Shown: one piece after another, positions 16,601 through 23,816 of the stretch
Layout: each line of letters starts with the position of its first letter
How positions within the stretch are numbered: position 1 is the first letter of the stretch
DNA from: Arthrobacter sp.
GTDB taxonomy: Bacteria; Actinomycetota; Actinomycetes; Actinomycetales; Micrococcaceae
Length of the DNA: 64,000 nucleotides
Direction of reading: 5' to 3'
Assembly: GCA_031277795.1 (NCBI GenBank)
Contig: JAITLQ010000015.1
Coordinates: 341,667 to 405,666, forward strand
The notes under the pieces: generated by a model
The model's database searches: none
Told to the model about the DNA's origin: nothing
Seen by the model: the letters and a program-made list of their open reading frames with translations, nothing else
Position numbers and translations under genes: made by a program

Positions 16601-17355
16601 CGGGCGGCCCGAACTACCTGGTCGGGCTGTCCCAGTGGGAGGACGCCGCCCCGGCGGCGAGCACCGGCACCCAGCCGAGCGACGCGGCGTCGCGCCTCGT
16701 CGAGGCCACGGCCGCCGTGCTCCCCGAGCCGGAGGCGGCGTGGCTGCGCGCCGCCACGGGCGCCGATGTCCAGGCCGTGCGCCGCTTCGAGGGCCAGATG
16801 GACGTCTCCCGCGTGGGCGTGGAGATCAACGCCCTGCGCTACCGTCCGGTCCCGGTGACCGTTCGCGCCGCCGGCGCCTCGGCCCAGGACGTGGCGCAGA
16901 GCGTGCGCGTCGTGGCGGCCGGCCTGCGGGCCCACGCCGCCACGGCCCAGGGCTCCGGCACCGCGGCCGCCCCCGCACTGAGCGTCTCGGTGCCGGCTGG
17001 CTTCCCGGAGCCGGCCGTCGCGGCGCTGCGCTCGGCCGGCGCCACCGTGCACGTCGAGGCGCTCGCCGGCTGGGAGCAGCGCGCGGCGCGTGCGGCTCAG
17101 GCGGGCCCGCGCGAGGTGGAGCGCCTGCGGATCGCGGGCCCCGACGCACCCGAGACGGTCGCCGCGACCTTTGCCGCGACCCAGGGTCGCCCGGACGTGG
17201 CCGTCTACGCCGAGCCCGTCACGAGCGCCGGCCGCGTCGAGATGCTGCCGTTCGTGCGTGAGCAGGCCGTCTCCATGACGGCGCACCGCTTCGGCACCGT
17301 CAACGACCTGCCGCAGCGCGCGCTGGGCGTCATCGCGCTCGGCACCGGCGCCTAA
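13678..17355 (+). CDS. putA: Bifunctional proline dehydrogenase / P5C dehydrogenase
   Basis: A 1225-residue bifunctional enzyme that oxidises proline to glutamate in two steps, FAD-dependent then NAD-dependent. The first half is the proline dehydrogenase barrel (FINLDMEEYKDLDLT, GIVLQAYLPDAL, KVRVVKGANLPMEQ). The second is the aldehyde dehydrogenase module: NFPVAIPAGST, catalytic Glu762 in ETSGKN, nucleophile Cys796 in GQKCSAASLV, EYFGPVLGV, and NLYINRGITGAIVQRQPFGGW. There is no N-terminal ribbon-helix-helix DNA-binding domain, so regulation must come from elsewhere (the LysR gene). Residues from about 1000 onward form an extra C-terminal region. The start at 13678 has AGGAG at the right distance; an upstream in-frame ATG at 13642 does not. 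Confidence 0.96.
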   Translation: MSTDSSPRTSGAAPHGAPASAGHTPAVGLTPASRLSHTQLPAAPDATAARPWDLADQSVEQVRRWLGTASGIPADVSAQRLAGVLKDPAGLDFTVGFVDRVVRPEDLRVAARELKILAPRVPAFLPWYLKAAVRVGGALAPVLPGVVVPIARRALRSMVGHLIIDATDAKLGKSIAKLRGDGTDLNINLLGEAILGEDEADRRLAGTLALIQRPDVDYVSIKVSATVAPHNHWAFDEAVDHIVEKMRPLYRAARDSSPRTFINLDMEEYKDLDLTLAVFQRLLSEPEFLGYEAGIVLQAYLPDALGAMIELQEFAAARVAAGGAPIKVRVVKGANLPMEQVEARMHGWEQTVWGSKQGSDASYKAVLDYALYPERLKNLHLGIAGHNLFDVALAHQLMQARGITEGTEFEMLLGMATSQAEAVRRDVGALLLYTPVVHPGEFDVAIAYLIRRLEEGASQENFMSAVFELDSTPALFAREEERFRASLGELRERSSVVPGPRRTQDRATEALPGFTEHGAFANAADSDPDLPGNRAWGREIVTAMASTQLGTATIEAAHLETEEQLEAVVAAALAAAPAWRALGAEGRAAVLHRAGEHLEARRADLLAVMGAETGKSLDQGDPEVSEAIDFAHYYARLGLELADVDGAVAVPVNLTVVTPPWNFPVAIPAGSTLSALAAGSSVIIKPAELSKRSGAVMIECLWAAFDDFGVSRDVLALVHLGERELGTQLVSHPAVGRLILTGGYETAQLFRGFRPDLPLLAETSGKNAIIVTPSADLDLAAKDVVLSAFGHAGQKCSAASLVILVGRAATSKRFHRQLIDAARSLKVGWPTDPRTQMGPVIEAPQEKLRRGLSELGEGESWALKPAALDDSGRLFSPGVRTGVKPGSEYHLTEYFGPVLGVMTAATLEEAVAHVNAIDYGLTSGIHSLDADEIAYWAEHVEAGNLYINRGITGAIVQRQPFGGWKRSAVGAGTKAGGPNYLVGLSQWEDAAPAASTGTQPSDAASRLVEATAAVLPEPEAAWLRAATGADVQAVRRFEGQMDVSRVGVEINALRYRPVPVTVRAAGASAQDVAQSVRVVAAGLRAHAATAQGSGTAAAPALSVSVPAGFPEPAVAALRSAGATVHVEALAGWEQRAARAAQAGPREVERLRIAGPDAPETVAATFAATQGRPDVAVYAEPVTSAGRVEMLPFVREQAVSMTAHRFGTVNDLPQRALGVIALGTGA

Positions 17356-17366
17356 CGCCGCGCGCC

Positions 17367-17430
17367 AAACGGCCCGATCGCTTCGGAACTGCTGCAACCT
17401 TGCGGCAGTTCTGAAGCGATCGGGCCGTTT
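17367..17430. terminator. Bidirectional terminator between putA and ABC permease
   Basis: A 26-bp stem (17367-17392 with 17405-17430, one G-U pair) starting AAACGGCCCGATCGC has T-runs on both outer sides, so it can stop transcription from both convergent genes. The loop is 12 nt. Confidence 0.9.
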
Positions 17431-17506
17431 TGTGTCCGACGCCGCGTGGCCGGGGCGGACGCGTGGCCGGCACCCGGGAGCGGGGCGCCGGCTGGGAGCA
17501 GCGCGC

Positions 17507-18739
17507 TCAGTCCTTGAGCGCGAGCGCCTGCTTCCAGTTCAGCGCGCCGCCGGTGTGCAGCACGGCCAGGCGGAAGACCTTGCCGCCCACGCGCACCAGG
17601 AGGAACGCCGTGGCGAGGCTCAGGGCCAGGGCGAGCGCGGTCTGCCACCACGGGACGTCTGACTGCAGCATGCGCACGGGCATCGTCACCGAGGAGACCA
17701 CGGGGATGAAGGAGAGGACCACGAGCGCCTGGCCCTTGGCCGCGAGCCCGGCCACGAGCGTGCCGACGAGCACCACCATGATGGGCACCTGCGCCGATTG
17801 CAGGTCCTCGCCGCGGTGGGCCATCGCCCCGATTGCGGCGTAGACGGCGGCCAGGATGAGGAAGCCGGCCACGAAGAAGGCGAGGAACCAGCCGGCCGTC
17901 GACACGATGACGCCCGTGAAACCGAGATCGGCCGGGCTGAGGACGAGCGCCAGCAGGCCCACCCCCACGTAGAGGGCCAGCTGGAGCACCGAGACGATCA
18001 TGGAGGCCAGGATCTTGCCGGCCAGCAGCTGGCGCAGCGGGATCGTGGCGGCCAGGATCTCCACGACGCGGCTCGCCTTCTCCTGCAGCACCGACGTGGC
18101 GATCGGCATGCCGAAGAGGATCGAGGCGAGGTAGAAGAGCATGGCAAACACGTAGCCGACGGCGGCCGCCATGGCCGTGCGCTGGGCGTCGCCCTCGAGC
18201 AGGTGCGCGCTCAGCTGCGAGCCGGCCGTGAGGCTGGCCCAGTCCGTGCCCGTCGCGCCGGCGTGCTCCTGGATCGTGGCCCGCTCCACGGCCTGTCCCA
18301 GGACGGCCTGGGCGGAGGTAGGCACGGAGTCGCGGCCCGTCAGGCTCCAGCCTTCCGCCGTGCGGGTCAGCGCCAGGTCGGCCCCCTTGTCGCGGACGGC
18401 CGCGATCGGATCGCTTTCCACCTGCGCGCTCAGCTGCAGCTTGGCCGCCTCGCCGCCGGCCGTCGCCTGCGCCTCGGAGACGATCGTCGCGATCTCCTGG
18501 CTCGGCACGGCCACGGTGTAGCTCTCCACCTTGGTGGAGAGGAGGCTGAAGGCCACCACGCCGGCCACGATGATGAGCGCCGTGATCGCCGTGGAGACGA
18601 GGAAGGCCCGGCGCCGCACCGTGACGGAGATCTGGTGCAGCATCACCACGAGCCACGGCGGGCGGACCTCGCCGCGCGGTGCGGCTGCGCCGCCGCGCCC
18701 GGTCTCCGGGGGCGTGCTGAGACTGGTCTGCGTGCTCAT
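17507..18739 (-). CDS. ABC-2 type export permease (NatB-like)
   Basis: A 410-residue membrane protein: one N-terminal helix (FLVSTAITALIIVAGVVAFSLL), a large extracytoplasmic domain (about 70-190), and a C-terminal block of five to six helices (from YVFAMLFYLASILFGMPIATSV). GMPIATSVLQEKASRVVEIL is the ABC2_membrane_3 (NatB/YhaP) hallmark. With the ATPase encoded just upstream it forms an exporter; NatAB homologues export Na+ or toxic compounds, but the substrate here is unknown. Its ATG overlaps the ATPase stop codon (ATGA), showing translational coupling. Confidence 0.88.
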   Translation of the reverse strand: MSTQTSLSTPPETGRGGAAAPRGEVRPPWLVVMLHQISVTVRRRAFLVSTAITALIIVAGVVAFSLLSTKVESYTVAVPSQEIATIVSEAQATAGGEAAKLQLSAQVESDPIAAVRDKGADLALTRTAEGWSLTGRDSVPTSAQAVLGQAVERATIQEHAGATGTDWASLTAGSQLSAHLLEGDAQRTAMAAAVGYVFAMLFYLASILFGMPIATSVLQEKASRVVEILAATIPLRQLLAGKILASMIVSVLQLALYVGVGLLALVLSPADLGFTGVIVSTAGWFLAFFVAGFLILAAVYAAIGAMAHRGEDLQSAQVPIMVVLVGTLVAGLAAKGQALVVLSFIPVVSSVTMPVRMLQSDVPWWQTALALALSLATAFLLVRVGGKVFRLAVLHTGGALNWKQALALKD

Positions 18740-19614
18740 CGGGTCACCTCGCGGAAGATCTCTGACAGGGAGGGCAGGACGCGCGTGAACTCGTGGAGCT
18801 CGCCGCGGCGGACGGCCTCGGCGGCGAGCGCGCCGGCCGTCGACTCGTCGGCGAGCTCCACGAGCGCGCTGGGACCGTCCACGTCCAGCACGGTGACGCC
18901 GGGCAGGGAACGCACCCACCCGGCGTCGGGCAGGGTCACGAGGCGGTGGCGGGCCTGGCCCGCCTCCCGCAGCTCGTCCGCGTCGCCCTCGGCGACCACG
19001 CGGCCGGCCTGCAGCACCACGAGGTGATCGCAGAGCCGGTCAACGAGGTCCAGCTGGTGGGAGGAGAAGAGGATGGGGATCCCGGAGCAGCGCTCGCGCA
19101 GCAGGTCAACCATGGAGTCCACGGCGTCCGGGTCGAGGCCGGAGAAGGGCTCATCCAGGATGAGCGCGCGCGGGGAGTGCAGCAGCGCCGCGGCGATCTG
19201 CACGCGCTGCTGATTGCCGAGGGAGAGCGAATCCAGCTTGGCCTTGGCCTTGTCCCCCAGGTCGAAGCGCTCCAGCAGCTCGGCGGAGGCGGAGAGCGCG
19301 GCGCGGCGGGACATCCCGTGCAGCTCGCCGAGGTAGCCCAGCTGATCCAGCACGGGCTGATCGGGGTAGAGCCCGCGCTCCTCCGGGATGTAGCCGAAGG
19401 TGGCGCGCAGCTCGCGCGTCAGGGGGCCGCCGTCCAGGGCGACCTCGCCGGCATGGGCGGCGAGCACGCCCATGATCATGCGCATCGTGGTGGTCTTGCC
19501 CGCACCGTTGGCGCCCACGAAGCCCGTCATCATCCCGGTGGGGATGTCGAAGCTGACGTGGTCGACCACCGTGGTGTCGCCGTAGCGGCGGGTGAGTCCG
19601 CGGACCGAGAGCAT
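18736..19614 (-). CDS. ABC transporter ATP-binding protein (NatA-like)
   Basis: A 292-residue nucleotide-binding subunit: Walker A GANGAGKTTT (34-43), signature LSLGNQQRV (130-138, a variant of LSGGQ), Walker B LILDEP (151-156) and the switch His in SSHQLDLV. The C-terminal about 80 residues match the extension seen in NatA/YhaQ-type exporters. GGAGG precedes the ATG. The gene overlaps the permease gene by 4 nt and powers it. Confidence 0.93.
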   Translation of the reverse strand: MLSVRGLTRRYGDTTVVDHVSFDIPTGMMTGFVGANGAGKTTTMRMIMGVLAAHAGEVALDGGPLTRELRATFGYIPEERGLYPDQPVLDQLGYLGELHGMSRRAALSASAELLERFDLGDKAKAKLDSLSLGNQQRVQIAAALLHSPRALILDEPFSGLDPDAVDSMVDLLRERCSGIPILFSSHQLDLVDRLCDHLVVLQAGRVVAEGDADELREAGQARHRLVTLPDAGWVRSLPGVTVLDVDGPSALVELADESTAGALAAEAVRRGELHEFTRVLPSLSEIFREVTR

Positions 19615-19736
19615 GCTGCCTCCAGGGGCCAGGCGGCGCCGGGTGCGCCGTTGCCCTCGACGCTATCGCCGCGACGGTGCCCAGCGCCTCGGCCACGGGG
19701 CTGAACGCCCGAGTTCAACCGAACGGCGGAGGGTCC

Positions 19737-20543
19737 TTAGGCGCTGGCGATCCCCAGCCGGAAGGCGGCGACGATCGCCTGGGCGCGGTCCCGTGCGCCG
19801 AGCTTGGCGAGCACGTTGGAGAGGTGGGTCTTGACCGTGGCTTCCGAAACGAACAGCGCCGCGGCGATCTCCTGGTTCGACATGCCCTCGGCGAGGAGCG
19901 CGAGCACGTCGTGCTCGCGCGGGGTGAGGTCCGGGAGGGTGCCGGTGCCCGACGGCGCGGGGCCGGGGGAGGCGGGCGGGGTCGCCTGGGCCCGGGGCGA
20001 GGCGGAGGGAGACGACGGCGCCGCCGGTGCGGCTGGCTCGGACGGCGGGACCGACGCGGTGAAGGACGACGACGGCGCCGCCCCGGCTCCGGCTGAGGCG
20101 CCGGCGTCCTGGGCCACCCGGCGCAGCACCTTGAGGGTGACCTCCGGCGCCAGGAGGGCCTGGCCAGCGTGCACGGCGCGCACGGCGTCCACGAGCACCT
20201 CCGGCTCGGCGTTCTTCAGCAGGAAGCCGGAGGCGCCGGCCGTGATGGCGTCGAAGAGGTAGTCCTCGCGCTCGAAGGTCGTCAGCATGACCACGCCGCA
20301 CGCGGCCCCGGAGGCGACGATGTGCCGCGTGGCCTCGATGCCGTCCGTTCCCGGCATCTGGATGTCCATGAGGACCACGTCCACCGGGTGCTCCGCCACA
20401 AACGCTGCCGCCTGTGCGCCGTCGCTGACCTGCCCCACCACCTCGACGTCGTCCTCCACCGAGAGGATGAGACCGATGCCCTCGCGCACCACGGCGTGGT
20501 CGTCGGCCAGGAGGACGCGGATCGGGGTGTCGGTGCCGCTCAT
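19737..20543 (-). CDS. NarL/LuxR-type response regulator with long Pro/Ala/Ser linker
   Basis: A 268-residue response regulator. The receiver domain (1-130) has the acidic pair D14-D15, phospho-acceptor Asp60 (VVLMDIQMPG) and Lys110. A C-terminal LuxR helix-turn-helix runs from LTPREHDVLALLAEGMSNQEIAAALFVSEATVKTHLSN (from about 206). Between them is an unusual 55-60 residue low-complexity linker of Ala, Pro and Ser (about 146-203), ending PAPSGT, which is encoded by a copy of the dispersed GCCCGACGGC motif. It is translationally coupled to the histidine kinase (ATGA overlap) and lies upstream of the ABC exporter, a possible target. Confidence 0.93.
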   Translation of the reverse strand: MSGTDTPIRVLLADDHAVVREGIGLILSVEDDVEVVGQVSDGAQAAAFVAEHPVDVVLMDIQMPGTDGIEATRHIVASGAACGVVMLTTFEREDYLFDAITAGASGFLLKNAEPEVLVDAVRAVHAGQALLAPEVTLKVLRRVAQDAGASAGAGAAPSSSFTASVPPSEPAAPAAPSSPSASPRAQATPPASPGPAPSGTGTLPDLTPREHDVLALLAEGMSNQEIAAALFVSEATVKTHLSNVLAKLGARDRAQAIVAAFRLGIASA

Positions 20544-22069
20544 GCTTGCTTCGCCTGTCGTTGGGGATGGATTGCCTCGGGGGGAGTGGGCGCTTGCCGT
20601 TCGCTCTCCACGGCGCGGACCGCTTGGCCGCCGCCCGCCTGGGCACCGACCGCCTGACCGCCGCCCGCATCACCCGCCCGGCCACCCGCCGTCGGGCGCT
20701 GGAGCGGGAACCTGACGCGCACGCGATAGCCGCCGCCGGGCCCTCCCGCGGTGCGCGGGCCGATCTCGGCCTCGCCGTGGTGCAGGGCGGCGCGTTCGCG
20801 GATGCCGCGCTCGCCGAAGCCGCCCCCGGAGGTGCCGCGGCGGGGGCGGCCGTTGTCCAGGACCTCGGCCTCGACCCACGCCTCCCCGGCCGCGTCTCCG
20901 GCCGGCGCCCCGGTGCGCAGGACCACGGTGGCGCTCGTCGCGGTGGAGTGCCGGCGGACGTTGGAGAGGGCCTCCTGCACCACGCGGTACAGCGACAGGC
21001 CCAGGCTGCGCGGCACCGCGTCAAGCGTGAGTCCCGGCTCCTCGACGCGGCTGAGCGTGACGCTCACGCCGGCCTGGGCGCTGCGATCGAGCAGACCCTC
21101 GAGGTCGCCGAGCCCGGGCTCGGGGCTGCGCTCGCCGCGCTCGTCCGGACCGGATCCCGTGGACGTGTCGGTGCGCAGGACGCCGAGCAGCGCGCGGGTC
21201 TCGGCCAGCGCCTGGCGGCTCGAGTCCTCGATCTGGCCCAGGAGCCGCGCGGAGGTGTCGGGGCTCTTGGCCTGCGTGCGCCGTGCCGCCGCGGCCTGCA
21301 CACCCACGGCCGAGATGTGGTGCGCCACGACGTCGTGCAGCTCGCGGGCGATGCGCAGGCGTTCGTCGACCACCGCCCTGCGGGCCAGTTCCTGGGACTG
21401 CACGCGCAGTTGTTCGGCCTGCACCTCGAGCGTCTCGCGCTGCCACGCGCCGGCCCGCGCGCGCCGTCCGAAGTAGAGCGCCCCGCCGAAGAAGGCGACG
21501 TTCATGGCCAGGCTGTACAGGGACATGGAGAGCAGGGGAGGCACGGGGCCGTGCTGCTCCGGGAGGTTGCGCAGGAGCCGCTCCACGCTGCTGGCCAGCG
21601 TGAGGTTGAGGATCACCCACGTGAACATGACGCCCAGCACGAGCGCGGCACACACCCAGAAGGCGCGGGACTCCTTGGCCCAGGCCGCCGCTGAGTACAG
21701 GGAGGCGAAGTACGCGGCCTGGTAGACGATCTGCAGCCCGATGAGGGGGACCACGAGCCCGATCACGAGGAAGGCGGCGCTCACCAGCAAGAGGGACGTC
21801 AGCGGGAAGCGGCGGCGCGTGGCCAGGGGGAGCGTGATGACGGCAAAGCACACGAGCGCCTGCCACCAGACCACGCGCTCGTCGGCATCGGAGGCCTGGT
21901 CCGTGAGGTACCAGGAGAGGACGCCCACGGCGCACCACAGCAGCGCGGCCATGACGTCGAGGCGGTAGGCGGCCGGACCGGGGGCCGGCCGCTCCCAATC
22001 GGAGGGGGCCGCCTCATTGTCGCGGCGCAGGAGGGAACGCCAGGCGTTCCTCACGCTCAACACCCGCAT
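20540..22069 (-). CDS. Sensor histidine kinase (HisKA_3 type)
   Basis: A 509-residue kinase. Several membrane helices occupy residues 38-200, then a coiled-coil leads to the HisKA_3 box ERLRIARELHDVVAHH with phospho-His245. The ATPase domain follows, with VVQEALSNVRRHS (N box) and a G-rich GERGIRERAALHHG segment. The last about 55 residues are a low-complexity tail with the repeated element AGGGQAV, beyond the catalytic domain; such tails are not typical. It phosphorylates the NarL-type regulator encoded just downstream. The stimulus is unknown. Confidence 0.92.
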   Translation of the reverse strand: MRVLSVRNAWRSLLRRDNEAAPSDWERPAPGPAAYRLDVMAALLWCAVGVLSWYLTDQASDADERVVWWQALVCFAVITLPLATRRRFPLTSLLLVSAAFLVIGLVVPLIGLQIVYQAAYFASLYSAAAWAKESRAFWVCAALVLGVMFTWVILNLTLASSVERLLRNLPEQHGPVPPLLSMSLYSLAMNVAFFGGALYFGRRARAGAWQRETLEVQAEQLRVQSQELARRAVVDERLRIARELHDVVAHHISAVGVQAAAARRTQAKSPDTSARLLGQIEDSSRQALAETRALLGVLRTDTSTGSGPDERGERSPEPGLGDLEGLLDRSAQAGVSVTLSRVEEPGLTLDAVPRSLGLSLYRVVQEALSNVRRHSTATSATVVLRTGAPAGDAAGEAWVEAEVLDNGRPRRGTSGGGFGERGIRERAALHHGEAEIGPRTAGGPGGGYRVRVRFPLQRPTAGGRAGDAGGGQAVGAQAGGGQAVRAVESERQAPTPPEAIHPQRQAKQA

Positions 22070-22170
22070 GCTCTCCTCCGAACTCCCTCGTGCCCCGTGC
22101 TCGTGCCCCGTGGTGCGGGCAGGCCCGCTCGCACCGGCCGTTCCCGCACGTCACGAGCCTAGCGTCCGGC

Positions 22171-22202
22171 GACTGCCGGGAGGCGGCCGCCTCCCGGCAG
22201 TC
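22171..22202. terminator. Perfect 32-bp palindrome at the end of the MFS gene
   Basis: GACTGCCGGGAGGCGG and its exact complement abut with no spacer (16-bp arms), directly next to the stop codon of the MFS gene. It probably acts as a terminator for that gene; no clear T-run is present. Confidence 0.7.
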
Positions 22203-23663
22203 TCAGCCCTGTGCCTGATCTCTGGCCGCGTCGCCGCGGGGTGCGGCGGGTCCGACCTCTTCGCGGCTCTCGGCGCGGGAGGCGAGGTGCAGCGGGTGCG
22301 CCAGCTCGTCCTCGCCGAGGCGCCCGCGCCACCACGCGAGGGCGGCGACCAGCGGGGTGACGACGCCGGCCGCGACCCAGATGCTCCACATGGGAAGCAC
22401 CGTGGCGAGCGGTCCGGCGAGCGCCATCGAGAGCGGCATGAGCGCCAGCGAGACGAAGAAGTCGAGCGAGGAGACGCGGCCGAGCATGTGTCGCGGCACG
22501 CGACGTTGCAGGAGCGTGCCCCAGATGACCTGGCCGAAGGCCCCGGTGGCCCCGTAGATGAATGCCCCGATCGCCACGAGCCACCACGAGCTGAGGAAGC
22601 CGACGGCCGCGAGCGGCAGCGTGCCGAGGCCCCAGGCCACGAGCATCCACGTGAGGTAGCGCCGCGGGAGCGGGCGCGAGGCGGTGAAGAGCGAGCCGAG
22701 CATGGCCGCCACGCCGGCCACGGCGAGCAGGCCGCCGAACATGCGCGAGTCGCCACCGAGCTGATCGGAGACGACGAACGGCAGGAGCACCTCGAGCGGA
22801 CCGACGGTGCTCAGCACCGAGACACACGCGAAGAGCAGCGTCCACCACAGCCACGGCGTGCGCACCGTGTACTTGACGCCCTCGATGGCGTCCCTGAACG
22901 GGGAGGTGGTGCCCGACGGCGTGGGGTCGCCATGGGTGCCCGGCTCGCCGCCGGGCGAGCCGGCAGCCGGCCGGGTGCCGGCCGTTCCCATCGGGTCCGC
23001 CGCGGAGGCGGGGCCCGCCTCCGGCGAGCCGAGCGTGGAAGGCGAGGCGGCGTCGTCGGGCGCTGGGTGTGCGTCCCGCTCCGGCGGCAGGAAAGCGAGG
23101 ATCACGGCCGCCACGAGGTGGCAGGCGGCGAGCAGCGCGAGCGCGACGCCGGGGGAGGCTGCGGCCACGATGAAGCCGGCCGTGGCCGGGCCCGCCGCCT
23201 GCTGCAGCGCGGGGCGGGCGGCTCCCTCGAAGCCGTTGGCCGCGAGGAGGTCCTCGGCCGGGATCACGCTCGGGAGCAGTGCAGAGTACGCGGGGAAGAA
23301 GAAGGCGGCGCTCGCGCCGACAAGCGCCGCGGCGGCCACGAGGTGCCAGAGCTGGAGGCCGCCGGTGAGGGCGAGGAGGGCGATGGCGCCGACGGTCACG
23401 GTGTCGGCGATTTCCACGGCGAGCAGGATGCGGCGGCGGGGGAGGCGATCGGCCACGACGCCGCCGATGAGCACGCAGGCGAGCAGGCCGATCGCGAGGG
23501 CTGTGGTGGCGAGGGAGAGTTCGATCATGCCGCCGCCCAGCGCGCGCACCTGGTACACGAGCGACACGGCCCAGAGCCCGTGGCCGAACACGCTGATGAT
23601 GAGCGCCGAGGCGAGGACGCGGAACGGCGCGTGACGGAAGGGCGCGAGGGCGCGCAGGGCCAT
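22203..23663 (-). CDS. MFS exporter (EntS/MefA-type)
   Basis: A 486-residue 12-helix transporter of the MFS_3 group (FRVLASALIISVFGHGLWAVSLVYQVRALGG at helix 1-2; GGVVADRLPRRRILL as the helix 2-3 loop; GFEGAARPALQQAAGP after helix 4). A roughly 60-residue hydrophilic central loop rich in Pro, Gly, Ser and Thr contains TPSGT, encoded by the dispersed GCCCGACGGC motif. Members of this group export siderophores or macrolides. The siderophore uptake operon 3 kb away makes siderophore export possible, but this is only inference. I chose the Met at 23663 with CAGGA upstream; an in-frame ATG at 23717 would place the inverted repeat TGATTGG/CCAATCA inside the gene. Confidence 0.82.
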   Translation of the reverse strand: MALRALAPFRHAPFRVLASALIISVFGHGLWAVSLVYQVRALGGGMIELSLATTALAIGLLACVLIGGVVADRLPRRRILLAVEIADTVTVGAIALLALTGGLQLWHLVAAAALVGASAAFFFPAYSALLPSVIPAEDLLAANGFEGAARPALQQAAGPATAGFIVAAASPGVALALLAACHLVAAVILAFLPPERDAHPAPDDAASPSTLGSPEAGPASAADPMGTAGTRPAAGSPGGEPGTHGDPTPSGTTSPFRDAIEGVKYTVRTPWLWWTLLFACVSVLSTVGPLEVLLPFVVSDQLGGDSRMFGGLLAVAGVAAMLGSLFTASRPLPRRYLTWMLVAWGLGTLPLAAVGFLSSWWLVAIGAFIYGATGAFGQVIWGTLLQRRVPRHMLGRVSSLDFFVSLALMPLSMALAGPLATVLPMWSIWVAAGVVTPLVAALAWWRGRLGEDELAHPLHLASRAESREEVGPAAPRGDAARDQAQG

Positions 23664-23696
23664 GCTGATCCTGTCTGTGCCTGCCGAGGCGGCGTG

Positions 23697-23716
23697 TGAT
23701 TGGTGAATCCCAATCA
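23697..23716. promoter_or_regulatory. Candidate operator of the MFS gene
   Basis: TGATTGG and CCAATCA (7-bp arms, 6-nt spacer) lie 34 nt upstream of the chosen MFS start codon. AT-rich symmetric sites like this are rare in the window, which favours a regulator-binding site. No regulator gene is adjacent. Confidence 0.45.
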
Positions 23717-23737
23717 TGGCACGGCGGGGAGCGAATG

Positions 23738-23781
23738 CACCAGATCCCGCCTCCTTCTGGGGAAGGGGGCGGGATCTGGTG
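23738..23781 (-). terminator. Terminator after the heptad-repeat protein gene
   Basis: A 14-bp stem CACCAGATCCCGCC / GGCGGGATCTGGTG is continued inside by CCTTC/GAAGG. It lies 36 nt past the stop codon of the minus-strand repeat-protein gene and before the next minus-strand gene. Confidence 0.75.
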
Positions 23782-23816
23782 GTGATGTCGCCGTTGCGCC
23801 GTGGCGGGCGCCGGGC

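Noticed and set aside
13591..17397. A 1268-codon open frame antisense to putA
   Set aside because: Shadow of high GC content at third positions. Its translation is low-complexity (Arg, Gly, Ala, His) without domains, and the plus strand encodes an intact PutA.
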